Source of the DNA: Nitrospiraceae bacterium
Lineage (GTDB): Bacteria > Nitrospirota > Nitrospiria > Nitrospirales > Nitrospiraceae
Reading direction: 5' to 3'
NCBI GenBank assembly: GCA_013140715.1
Contig: JABFSG010000019.1
Coordinates: forward strand, 1 to 34,382
DNA: 34,382 nucleotides
Shown here piece after piece: positions 9,484-16,168 of this stretch (positions are counted from its first letter, which is position 1; each line of letters starts with the position of its first letter). Made by a program: the position numbers and the translations under genes. The notes below the pieces were generated by a model. That model was not told the DNA's origin. It did no database searches and was given only the letters and a program-made list of their open reading frames with translations.

Positions 9484-9591
9484 ATGGATTGGCGCAAGTT
9501 TCTTCAAATGGTCGAAGAAGAGCTGCGGCATCGTTCCATGATACAGAAACCTTGGAGGGTACTGTGGCCGCCCCCCTCGGTTCGAACATAG
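9484..9591 (+). CDS. Possible small ORF (35 aa)
   Basis: The ATG at 9484 opens a 35-codon frame that starts MDWRKFLQMVEEELRHRS and ends at TAG 9589. The charged, amphipathic start looks more protein-like than random, but there is no good ribosome site and the tail is proline-rich. It ends 24 bases before the secreted-protein ATG. It could be a fragment of a lost gene or a leader peptide. Confidence 0.2.
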   Translation: MDWRKFLQMVEEELRHRSMIQKPWRVLWPPPSVRT

Positions 9592-9615
9592 GCCGCTCAC
9601 ATAGGAGGGATTACC

Positions 9616-10218
9616 ATGCGCACTCAACGACTCATCACTTATGCGTCTATTGTGTGTCTTGTTGTATTATCAGCAGGGTCAGCCATGGCCTTCGGCGAAC
9701 GAGATAATCCCAATGCGTTGCTGAAAGGGAAGTATCGGTTCAGCCAAAACAACACCTGCGCCATAGTCCTTGGTCCCGACGGCTTCACCGACCAACTTGT
9801 GACATTGGGGGATGGTTTCCCGGCCTGGCTCTACTTAACTGGAGTTGCTACCTACGATGGCGTCGGTAATGTCACAGTGAAGGATCACGGCATCTTCATT
9901 GGTGGAGCCGGCCCGTCGCCATTTTCCCAGGGCAACCAACCTGTAAGCACATTCGCGGATAACTGCAGCGGGACATATGAGGTGAACCCCCGAGACAGGA
10001 GCTTTACTCAAAAATCTAGCTGCACAGCTACTGATGGCTCGTCGTATAAGTTAACCGGCATCAAGTTTGAGGGCCAGATGAGTCCCGATAGTTCGGTCTT
10101 GATCTTGAGCTCGGCCGAGCCAGATGTGCAAACATTGAACGTACCCGCCGCGAACGGAGTTGCCGCAAAGCGCATCTGCGGGGCTCACGTCACATCAGTA
10201 CGCATGCGCCAAGAATAA
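9616..10218 (+). CDS. Small secreted protein of unknown function
   Basis: The product is 200 residues with a clear Sec signal peptide (LITYASIVCLVVLSAGSAMA, cleavage expected after residue 25) and a strong ribosome site, GGAGGG, 6 bases before the ATG. The mature part has four cysteines (NTCAIV, DNCSG, SSCTA, KRICG), likely paired as disulfides in the periplasm or outside the cell, and many Gly/Asn-rich turns consistent with a beta-fold. I do not recognise a family. It follows the paired palindrome at 9223-9259 and is monocistronic, with more than 500 bp to the next gene. Confidence 0.75.
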   Translation: MRTQRLITYASIVCLVVLSAGSAMAFGERDNPNALLKGKYRFSQNNTCAIVLGPDGFTDQLVTLGDGFPAWLYLTGVATYDGVGNVTVKDHGIFIGGAGPSPFSQGNQPVSTFADNCSGTYEVNPRDRSFTQKSSCTATDGSSYKLTGIKFEGQMSPDSSVLILSSAEPDVQTLNVPAANGVAAKRICGAHVTSVRMRQE

Positions 10219-10773
10219 GCGAACTCGGTTAGAGCGGTAGAGTCGGAAGGGTGGAGACGAACGTCGAGGGTAGGCAAGGCGCCGGCTTCATCCTTTCTCT
10301 CATCTCGGTTTCGGTTCCTGCCACCGAATAGTCATTCTGTAACACACGAGGCGCAGCGATTACACGAACAGTCAGGGGAAACTCCGACGGAAGCCTCCCC
10401 TGCGCCACGAGCCACGAAGTGAATCAACCACTGCATGCCGGTATCGAGTGTTGATCTCCCCGTAAAGCCTTACCTGGCACAAGAGTGTAAAGATTCGCTT
10501 TTCACATCAAATATGCACGATTATCTTTTTAAATTTGACTCATACCCATTGAGAACTCCCGTTCAGGTGCTCTGAACCGCCGTTCATAGTCCGGGCTTGC
10601 TGATCTCGCCACTCTGGTTGCCTTCCGATCAGGCCAATCGCGCAAAGTCCCGCCCACCAAGCTCTCAGACGAAACCGCTCCATCTGACCGTTCTCGGCGC
10701 ATTCCTTGCTCACGCAACAGAGTGAACCGGTACAGAGTCCTCCAAGGAACGACGCACTAACCAGGAGGCGGCT
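10219..10773. other. Intergenic region with duplicated leader copy 1
   Basis: There is no convincing gene here. The second half, 10531-10728, is a leader of about 200 bp that recurs at 12617-12815. Shared blocks include GAGAAC-N4-GTTCA, the ATAGT following the second palindrome, CCAATCGC, CGAAACCG and ATTCCTTGCTCACGC or its close variants. The first half is unremarkable. Confidence 0.6.
10551..10587. promoter_or_regulatory. Paired palindrome III (putative operator)
   Basis: GAGAAC-TCCC-GTTCAG (10551-10566) and CTGAAC-CGCC-GTTCAT (10572-10587) start 21 bp apart, 187 bp before the beta-barrel gene at 10774. TTGACT at 10535-10540 could be a -35 element, but no matching -10 is evident. Confidence 0.65.
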
Positions 10774-11430
10774 ATGAGATCAACGCTTGTCAGATGGACG
10801 CTCCTAATCGGACTGGGAACCGTACTCCTGCTGGCGCTCCCGTGCTTCCCCCTCGTTGTTTCTTCAGTGGCTCAAGCTGCCGAGGAGTCTGCCCTCTCAG
10901 TCTCTGATCATGCCCGTGCAGATACCCTCGTCAAGCGCAAGACATGGTGGACGGCACTCAATTTTGGAGCTGGATCTCTATCCCAATCTGGAGGGGGAAT
11001 GAATCAGCATGACACCCCCGGTTTCCTTGGCATTGAAGGTGGCTACGTCGTTCACCCGCAATTCTTGGTGGGTATCGAGTTAAGTGGGTGGCTCCAGGAA
11101 TCAAGCAACAGAGAGAACCCTGCCGTAGGAGAAGGGATCATGCAGGCCTTTCTGACAACGCGCTACTATCCACTCCCCGATTCCGGGCTTTTTATGAAAT
11201 TCGGAGGCGGCTATGTGAATCACTGGAATAACCGGCCAGGTGAGCCACAAAGGCTCAGTGGGTGGGGACTGACCGCTGGAGGTGGTTACGATGTGCTGCT
11301 CACCGAGTCCCTTCCAGTGCTTCCCTTTGTGACCCCCTTTGTCACGTACAGCTTCGGCGAAGCCGGCGACCTGAATCACAACGCCATCACAGGCGGCATC
11401 GGCCTGACGATCACAGGGAATGGAAAGTGA
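10774..11430 (+). CDS. Outer-membrane beta-barrel protein
   Basis: The product is 218 residues with an N-terminal signal peptide (LIGLGTVLLLALPCFPLVV...AQA, cleavage near residue 35). AGGAGG lies 5 bases before the ATG. The mature protein shows alternating Gly/aromatic strands typical of small barrels: NFGAGSLSQ, FLGIEGGYVVHPQFLVGIELSGWL, AFLTTRYYPLP, LFMKFGGGYV, GLTAGGGYDVLL, VTPFVTYSFG and GGIGLTITG. It probably has 8-10 strands. It follows duplicated leader copy 1 and overlaps the downstream lipoprotein frame at a GTGA, so the two are probably co-translated. Confidence 0.8.
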   Translation: MRSTLVRWTLLIGLGTVLLLALPCFPLVVSSVAQAAEESALSVSDHARADTLVKRKTWWTALNFGAGSLSQSGGGMNQHDTPGFLGIEGGYVVHPQFLVGIELSGWLQESSNRENPAVGEGIMQAFLTTRYYPLPDSGLFMKFGGGYVNHWNNRPGEPQRLSGWGLTAGGGYDVLLTESLPVLPFVTPFVTYSFGEAGDLNHNAITGGIGLTITGNGK

Positions 11431-11468
11431 CGGAGGACCACGGACTCACTGAGGATCCGGTTGTGGCG

Positions 11469-12086
11469 ATGCAGAAATCGTCCATGAGAACCCGCAGCCT
11501 CATTCTCCTCGTACTTCTCGTCACCCTCTCCGGCTGTGAGACGTATCGCGATTTCCCGATTGTGAATCCACTCCCAAGCCCATATAAGCCGGCAGCACCT
11601 CCTCGTTGTCATCAGACCATTAAGTTCCCAGGTGGTCCGGTAAATCGACCACTGATCTATAGGACAAATTTGAGTATTCTACTGCAAGAAGCACTTAAAG
11701 ATTACGGAGGCTGTAGCAGCAGTTCGCCTGTCGTTGATAATTCTAAGGGGGCAGAGACGGAAGTCGTGGTCAGCGTTCTGGACAAAAAATCACATCCTAT
11801 GTGGTATGAGATACCTATGGGACTGTTTTTTATAGGATCGGGCGGTTTATTTCCCATCTATGGTTGGCAAGGCGGCTGGGAGTTATCCTACAGCGTATAT
11901 GACCAATCTGTACTCCAAAAGACGTACAACTACGAAATTACGGCGAGGACATTAATCTCGATAGTGGGGCTTCCATTCCTCTGGATTAACTTCTTTACCT
12001 ATAGTTTCGATGATGCGGTGCGTTCGACAACAGCGCAATTTGTCATGGATGCCCAACGAGACGGGTATCTGGGAACAGCGGAGTGA
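11469..12086 (+). CDS. Lipoprotein of unknown function
   Basis: The ATG at 11469 gives 205 residues with the lipoprotein signal SLILLVLLVTLSGC (lipobox LSGC). A GTG at 11427, overlapping the previous gene's TGA, would give 14 more residues. The middle and C-terminal part (YSVYDQSVLQKTYNYEITAR...FLWINFFTYSFDDAVRSTTAQFVMD) resembles the C-terminus of the lipoprotein at 14904-15584 (KLFDRNGQLQKTYSYDDG...SVWENMIRTLF). I take the two as paralogues. It sits directly after a beta-barrel gene and is followed with a GTGA overlap by the nuclease pseudogene. Function unknown; a role in assembling or tethering the barrel is only a guess. Confidence 0.75.
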   Translation: MQKSSMRTRSLILLVLLVTLSGCETYRDFPIVNPLPSPYKPAAPPRCHQTIKFPGGPVNRPLIYRTNLSILLQEALKDYGGCSSSSPVVDNSKGAETEVVVSVLDKKSHPMWYEIPMGLFFIGSGGLFPIYGWQGGWELSYSVYDQSVLQKTYNYEITARTLISIVGLPFLWINFFTYSFDDAVRSTTAQFVMDAQRDGYLGTAE

Positions 12087-12586
12087 CTCGTTGGACAAGA
12101 GCTAGCCTTCGGGGCGGCTGTGCCGGTGTGCTGCTTCTACTCCTGTGTGCTTCTCTCGCAACTGCCGACTTCTCCGGCTCTGTTGTCGGTATCCTCGACG
12201 GCGACACCATCGAAGTCCTGCACAACCAACACCCTGAACGCATTTGCCTTAGCGGGATCGATTGCCCTGAGAAAAGCCAAGCCTATGGACAGAAAGCCAA
12301 GCAGGTCGCCTCGGACCTCGCCTTCGAGAAGGAAGTCACGCTATAGATCCACGGCTATGACAAGTACCAGTGCTCTCTTGCAAATATCCTTCTGCCCGAT
12401 GGAATGAATCTCAATCAGTAACTCCTCAAGCAGGGCTGGTGCTGGTGGTATTAAAAGTATGCGCCAGGGGATACGGTGCTAGAAGGGCTAGGAACAGAAG
12501 CATGAAAAGCGAAGCGAGGGTTCTGGGCTGATCCGCAGCCGGTGTCTCCGTGGGAGTGGCGGAGGCCTGGCCGAGCGCAACGGTAA
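12083..12586 (+). pseudogene. Staphylococcal-nuclease-like (thermonuclease, SNc) pseudogene with four in-frame stops
   Basis: The frame starts at a GTG overlapping the previous stop. It has a signal peptide (GVLLLLLCASLATA) and the SNc start GSVVGILDGDTIEVL...ERICLSGIDCPEKSQAYGQKAK. TAG at 12344 stops it after 87 residues. Past this stop the same frame keeps clear family sequence (IHGYDKY, NILLPDGMNLNQ, LLKQGWCWWY, KYAPGDTVLEGL, KAKRGFWADPQPVSPWEW) up to TAA 12584, interrupted at 12419 (TAA), 12452 (TAA) and 12503 (TGA). There is no frameshift. All four stops fall where homologues normally have sense codons. An intact relative would be a secreted nuclease that cuts DNA and RNA; this copy is probably dead. 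Confidence 0.85.
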
Positions 12587-13356
12587 ACGCTTCGATTCTC
12601 CGTCTTACCCCGTTTGCAATTCGACTCGTAGCCCTTGAGAACAGCCGTTCATGTACTATGAATCGCCATTCATAGTGCGAGCTTCATGATCCAGCTATCC
12701 CGGTGACCTTCCGGTCCAGCCAATCGCACAAAGCCCTTCCTACCACAGACTGCAACGAAACCGTCCAGCCTGACCGTCCCTAGGCGCGTTCCTTGCTCAC
12801 GCGGCACAATGAACCTGAACTGAATGCTCGGAGGGAAGCCCCCATGTGCGAACATTCGACGGTCAACTTCTTATTTCTCGATCCGGTAATCAAACTTGAT
12901 TCATCACCGAATCGTTTTCGATTCATGTGGACCGCTTTCCATCATCGTAGAGGAGTTTCTGTCAGAGGTAATTCTTGGGAACATCACAGACTACGACAGA
13001 GGACAGATGCATTTCTTATTAGGCACATGGCTTGCTCGATATTCGCATAGCCAGGGTTACTCATGAATGCCGCCGCGAGGCGTTCATGACCGAAACCCGC
13101 CGAAGCTTATCGCACGTATGGACGACAAAGGCGCAGGTGCGGTTCGTCGAGAAGGCTGAACAAGAAAAGCCCAGCCGGGCGAGAGCTTCGGACGACGTAG
13201 CAGGTCTTCATGAATAGTCAGGGTTACATACGAGTTGCCGGTTCCTAGGTTTGTGACCAAGGGGGGGCTGCAATGGTCTTCACCGTATCTCGGTGCTCAG
13301 CTCTTCCTCACCGAATCCCGTCCAATGTGGATCGCTCATTCACCAGGAGGTGGCAT
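12587..13356. other. Intergenic region with duplicated leader copy 2 and a hairpin
   Basis: The region holds leader copy 2 (12617-12815) with a paired palindrome, then a possible 68-residue ORF at 12844-13050 (start MCEHSTVNF, GGAGGG 8 bases upstream) of no recognisable family. It also contains a hairpin TCATGAATGCC...GGCGTTCATGA (13061-13090) with a 7-base loop and no T-run, and two direct copies of CAGGGTTAC (13052 and 13219). It may be the remains of a second barrel gene that once followed leader copy 2. Confidence 0.5.
12637..12673. promoter_or_regulatory. Paired palindrome IV (putative operator)
   Basis: GAGAAC-AGCC-GTTCAT (12637-12652) and ATGAAT-CGCC-ATTCAT (12658-12673) start 21 bp apart, inside duplicated leader copy 2. 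The second half-sites have changed together (GAAT/ATTC), so the symmetry is kept, which argues for selection. Confidence 0.65.
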
Positions 13357-14004
13357 ATGAAACGCTTGGGTTTCGCGCTAGGACTATGGTCCCTTTTAGT
13401 AGGACTGTGTTGCTTAATGCTATCCGGCCGTTCAGCCCAAGCAGAGATGTATGTCGCGGGGCAGATCGGCTACACGTCACCGAATAACTTGAGCAATGTG
13501 CAAGGGACCGGGGCTATCTCAGGCTTGTCCTTCTCCGATCTAAAATTGCATGATTCTATCGTCTACGGAGCGAAAGTTGGCTATTACCTTCCAAGTGTGA
13601 ATTGGCTCGGAGTAGAGACGGAAATATTTAACACCACTCCACAAGTCAAACAGCAGCCGATTACTATTTTAGGCATGACGGCGCCTGCGCCTGGTTTCAA
13701 TCTGAACGTCTTCACGTGGGCGATCAACGCCATGGTTCGCTATCCAGGCAAACAGTTTCAGCCTTATGCAGGTGTAGGCGTGGGGCTGTTCTTTGCGGAA
13801 GCGAAGTTCCAAGGGCAGTCGGACAAAGATGTCGCACCCGGCCTGAATGCATTAGCTGGGCTGCGCTATTTTGCGACTGATCGCATCGCGCTTTTCGCTG
13901 AGTATAAATACAACCGTGCAGCGTTCGACTTTCCTGATGCGATAGGACTCAAAGCGGACTACTCGGCAAACCATTTCCTTGGGGGTGTGTCGCTCCACTT
14001 TTAG
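13357..14004 (+). CDS. Outer-membrane beta-barrel protein (OmpA-like, beta-barrel porin fold)
   Basis: The ATG at 13357 has AGGAGG 6 bases upstream and gives 215 residues; earlier in-frame starts lack this. A signal peptide (FALGLWSLLVGLCCLMLSGRSAQA) precedes alternating strands: MYVAGQIGYTSP, IVYGAKVGYYLPS, WLGVETEIFNTTP, VFTWAINAMVRYPG, FQPYAGVGVGLFFAEAKF, NALAGLRYFATDRIALFAEYKYN, and a last strand NHFLGGVSLHF. The C-terminal Phe is the usual Bam-recognition end. The fold matches the 8-stranded OmpA-like/Omp_b-brl group. It is followed by a PEGA lipoprotein. Confidence 0.85.
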   Translation: MKRLGFALGLWSLLVGLCCLMLSGRSAQAEMYVAGQIGYTSPNNLSNVQGTGAISGLSFSDLKLHDSIVYGAKVGYYLPSVNWLGVETEIFNTTPQVKQQPITILGMTAPAPGFNLNVFTWAINAMVRYPGKQFQPYAGVGVGLFFAEAKFQGQSDKDVAPGLNALAGLRYFATDRIALFAEYKYNRAAFDFPDAIGLKADYSANHFLGGVSLHF

Positions 14005-14088
14005 CTAATGTGCCCGACTCACATAGCGTCTGACACAACCACAGGAAGCAGGCACACTGCCTCAAACAACAAGAATGGAGGTCGAAAC

Positions 14089-14727
14089 ATGAAGATCCCT
14101 TCCAACCTCATCAAGATTCTTATCCTAATAACCCCGATGCTGATATTAGGTTGTGCCACCATCGTTGTGGGAGATAAACAATCTCTAACGTTTGACTCAG
14201 AGCCGGCTGGCGCACAAATAATCATTAACGGTAAGCCGGAGGGCGTTACTCCGGCAACAATCACGATAAAGAAATCTGATTACCAAAACGCGACTGTCGT
14301 CTTTAAAAAAGAGGGTTACACAGATCAGCAAGCTACCCTCCATACGAAAACGACCGGGTGGTTTTGGGGAAATATTCTAATCGGCGGCCTTTTTGGGTCT
14401 ACCACTGACTCTAGTACCGGGGCAATGTTGGAATATGAACCAGCTAAATTTTTTGTGACGATGCCCCCTGCAAAGGCCTCACTCAACGAAATGGCACGAC
14501 TGGATTACCAGAACAGGGTGAGAGCGTATATTTTATTCAGCCACCAACATTTGGTTTCCGATCTAGCTAAAGGATCAGGCGAGCACCTATCTAGCCTCTA
14601 TGTCTTGCTGGGATTAACGGAAGCCAGGCAGCAAGGGGCCCTTCGTGAATTACGAACGTTGGCGGCAATCTCCGATAATGCCCCCGCGTTTGCTGAGGCA
14701 GTGCTTAAAATATTGCCGAATGGATAG
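14089..14727 (+). CDS. PEGA-domain lipoprotein with a C-terminal DUF3015-like region
   Basis: The ATG at 14089 has GGAGG 7 bases upstream and gives 212 residues. The lipoprotein signal ends in LILGC. A PEGA domain spans about residues 28-80 (LTFDSEPAGAQIIINGKPEGVTPATITI...FKKEGYTDQ), followed by a hydrophobic Gly-rich stretch (TTGWFWGNILIGGLFG). The last 70 residues (YILFSHQHLVSDLAKGSGEH...LYVLLGL) resemble the lipoprotein at 29156-29536 (FATFNQANVEQDLARGQGEY...LGTLMGL), which I place near DUF3015 from memory. PEGA domains often bind or sit against surface-layer structures. It follows the beta-barrel gene by 85 bp, probably in one transcript. Confidence 0.8.
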   Translation: MKIPSNLIKILILITPMLILGCATIVVGDKQSLTFDSEPAGAQIIINGKPEGVTPATITIKKSDYQNATVVFKKEGYTDQQATLHTKTTGWFWGNILIGGLFGSTTDSSTGAMLEYEPAKFFVTMPPAKASLNEMARLDYQNRVRAYILFSHQHLVSDLAKGSGEHLSSLYVLLGLTEARQQGALRELRTLAAISDNAPAFAEAVLKILPNG

Positions 14728-14813
14728 ACTGCTCTGATCGGGTCAGGTGGGGTCGGATGTCCGAATCCGGCCCCCAGCCGTTCCTAAAGGAGAGGGCCTG
14801 TGGGACTCCAGCG

Positions 14814-14839
14814 CTCGCAACAGCGACATCGGTTGCGAG
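14814..14839. other. Hairpin in the gap before the 14904 gene
   Basis: CTCGCAAC and GTTGCGAG form an 8-bp perfect stem with a 10-base loop in the 176-bp gap between two lipoprotein genes. There is no T-run, so it is not a classical terminator; RNA stability or attenuation are possible. Confidence 0.3.
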
Positions 14840-14903
14840 ATGGAGATACGGCTGAAGAAAAGCGGCCGGCGGGGTCCCAGGAATCGAAAGAGAGGAGAAA
14901 ACA

Positions 14904-15584
14904 ATGTCACCCCCCATCAATGATCGGATAACCCTTGTTCCAGTCCAGGATTTACTCCCTGCTAAGCGAAACACGATTGGTCGTGTCGCATGGATCGTGC
15001 TCTTAGCGTTCATCACAACGGCATGTGCATCATTTCCAGATAACCGATTGCCGAAGGTTGAAGAAACCCTGACTCAGGCGCAGGGCTCAAACAAGCCATC
15101 GGCATACTTGGCTCTACGGTGTATGGTCGATCTTTCGGAGGGGGGCGAGCAGCCTGGCGTCGAAACGGTCGGCCCGCTACCGATGCTACGACAAGTCGTG
15201 GAGAAGGTCGTCGCGGAATCAGCGCTCTTCCGCAGCTACACTTTTGATTCGTTTCAGGCTAAAAATACAGACCGCGTGCTGCAGATCGAGATGAGGAACT
15301 ACGGGAGCTTGGGGAAAGCGATCGGTGCGGGCCTGCTTACGGGCCTCACGCTCTTTCTGATCCCGTCCGCGGCGACGGACAACTACAAGCTTACCGCAAA
15401 GCTGTTCGACCGCAACGGACAGTTGCAGAAAACCTACTCCTACGACGATGGCATCACGACGTGGTTCGGTATCTGGCTCCTTCCGATGGCGGGGAATACG
15501 CCCCAGAGCGCTGTTCTCAGTGTTTGGGAGAACATGATCCGGACATTGTTCCGCGATGTGTTAAAGGACAACCTGTTGTCCTGA
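14904..15584 (+). CDS. Lipoprotein of unknown function, paralogue-like to the 11469 gene
   Basis: The product is 226 residues with GAGGAG 6 bases before the ATG. A 24-residue n-region precedes the membrane stretch RVAWIVLLAFITTAC (lipobox ITTAC); this long n-region is unusual. The C-terminal half has IEMRNYGSLGKAIGAGLLTGLTLFLIPSA followed by KLTAKLFDRNGQLQKTYSYDDG and SVWENMIRTLFRDVLKDNLL, resembling the lipoprotein at 11469. The short hydrophobic stretch may insert in a membrane. No function is recognised. Confidence 0.75.
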   Translation: MSPPINDRITLVPVQDLLPAKRNTIGRVAWIVLLAFITTACASFPDNRLPKVEETLTQAQGSNKPSAYLALRCMVDLSEGGEQPGVETVGPLPMLRQVVEKVVAESALFRSYTFDSFQAKNTDRVLQIEMRNYGSLGKAIGAGLLTGLTLFLIPSAATDNYKLTAKLFDRNGQLQKTYSYDDGITTWFGIWLLPMAGNTPQSAVLSVWENMIRTLFRDVLKDNLLS

Positions 15585-16168
15585 TCGTAGGAGTCTCGTG
15601 TCCTCTCGCCTAAGGCTTTCGGGCAGCCCGTGCAGGGAAGAAATAAGTTAGCGGACCGAGTCTGTTCATGACTCATACCTTCATTGCTTAACAGACACTC
15701 AAACCGACACCCAAGAGCGCCTCGGTTTTTCCGAGCGTCCGTGGTGAGTGCGACCTAGTTTGACCCTTAAGCATATGGGGGAAACAGTTCCAGGAGCCAT
15801 TTTCTGCCCTATCACCGATTAGTGGATTACGCTGGGCTGCCGCACGGCAACTGCAATCTAGATCGAACGACATTGCAAACGGCCAGTTTCTCGCTGCAAA
15901 GCATGATGCTGGCCGTTCTGTCTATTTCGGTGCATTCTCCCCTTGGTCCGCCCATGAACAACCGTTGCCATCCTCTGAACAAGCGTTCATAGTTTTTCCG
16001 CGAGATAGTTTCACATCCTGTCGTCAGCCGGCAATCCAGAATGGTGCGATTGCCTAAAACTCCCCATCTGACGCCCACCTCCGCTTGACGCCAGGTTGTG
16101 CCATGAGAGGCACAACTGTTGCTGAACTGATCGTCATGAACTCACCGGCTCCGCGAAGGAGGATCGCC
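15585..16168. other. Intergenic region before the FPLYRY-repeat gene
   Basis: No gene was seen. It contains an inverted repeat GTCTGTT...AACAGAC near 15660-15697, a GGAAACAGTTCC stretch at about 15779 that resembles one at 9174, a 9-bp perfect inverted repeat AACGGCCAG...CTGGCCGTT (15878-15886 and 15909-15917), and the fifth paired palindrome. Confidence 0.5.
15954..15990. promoter_or_regulatory. Paired palindrome V (putative operator)
   Basis: ATGAAC-AACC-GTTGCC (15954-15969) and CTGAAC-AAGC-GTTCAT (15975-15990) start 21 bp apart, about 180 bp before the start of the 1013-residue repeat protein. Confidence 0.6.

Noticed and set aside
12083-12586. Stop-codon recoding in the SNc gene
   Set aside because: Three different stops are involved (TAG, TAA, TGA), which does not fit recoding of a single codon.
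9043-15990. Paired palindromes as LexA (SOS) boxes
   Set aside because: The half-site spacing fits the GAAC-N4-GTTC type, but targets are surface proteins, not repair genes, and a fixed 21-bp pair is not typical of LexA. Left open but not called.
9043-15990. Paired palindromes as ECF-sigma promoters (GAAC -35)
   Set aside because: A -35 GAAC is present, but no -10 recurs at a constant distance, and the inner symmetry would then be unexplained.
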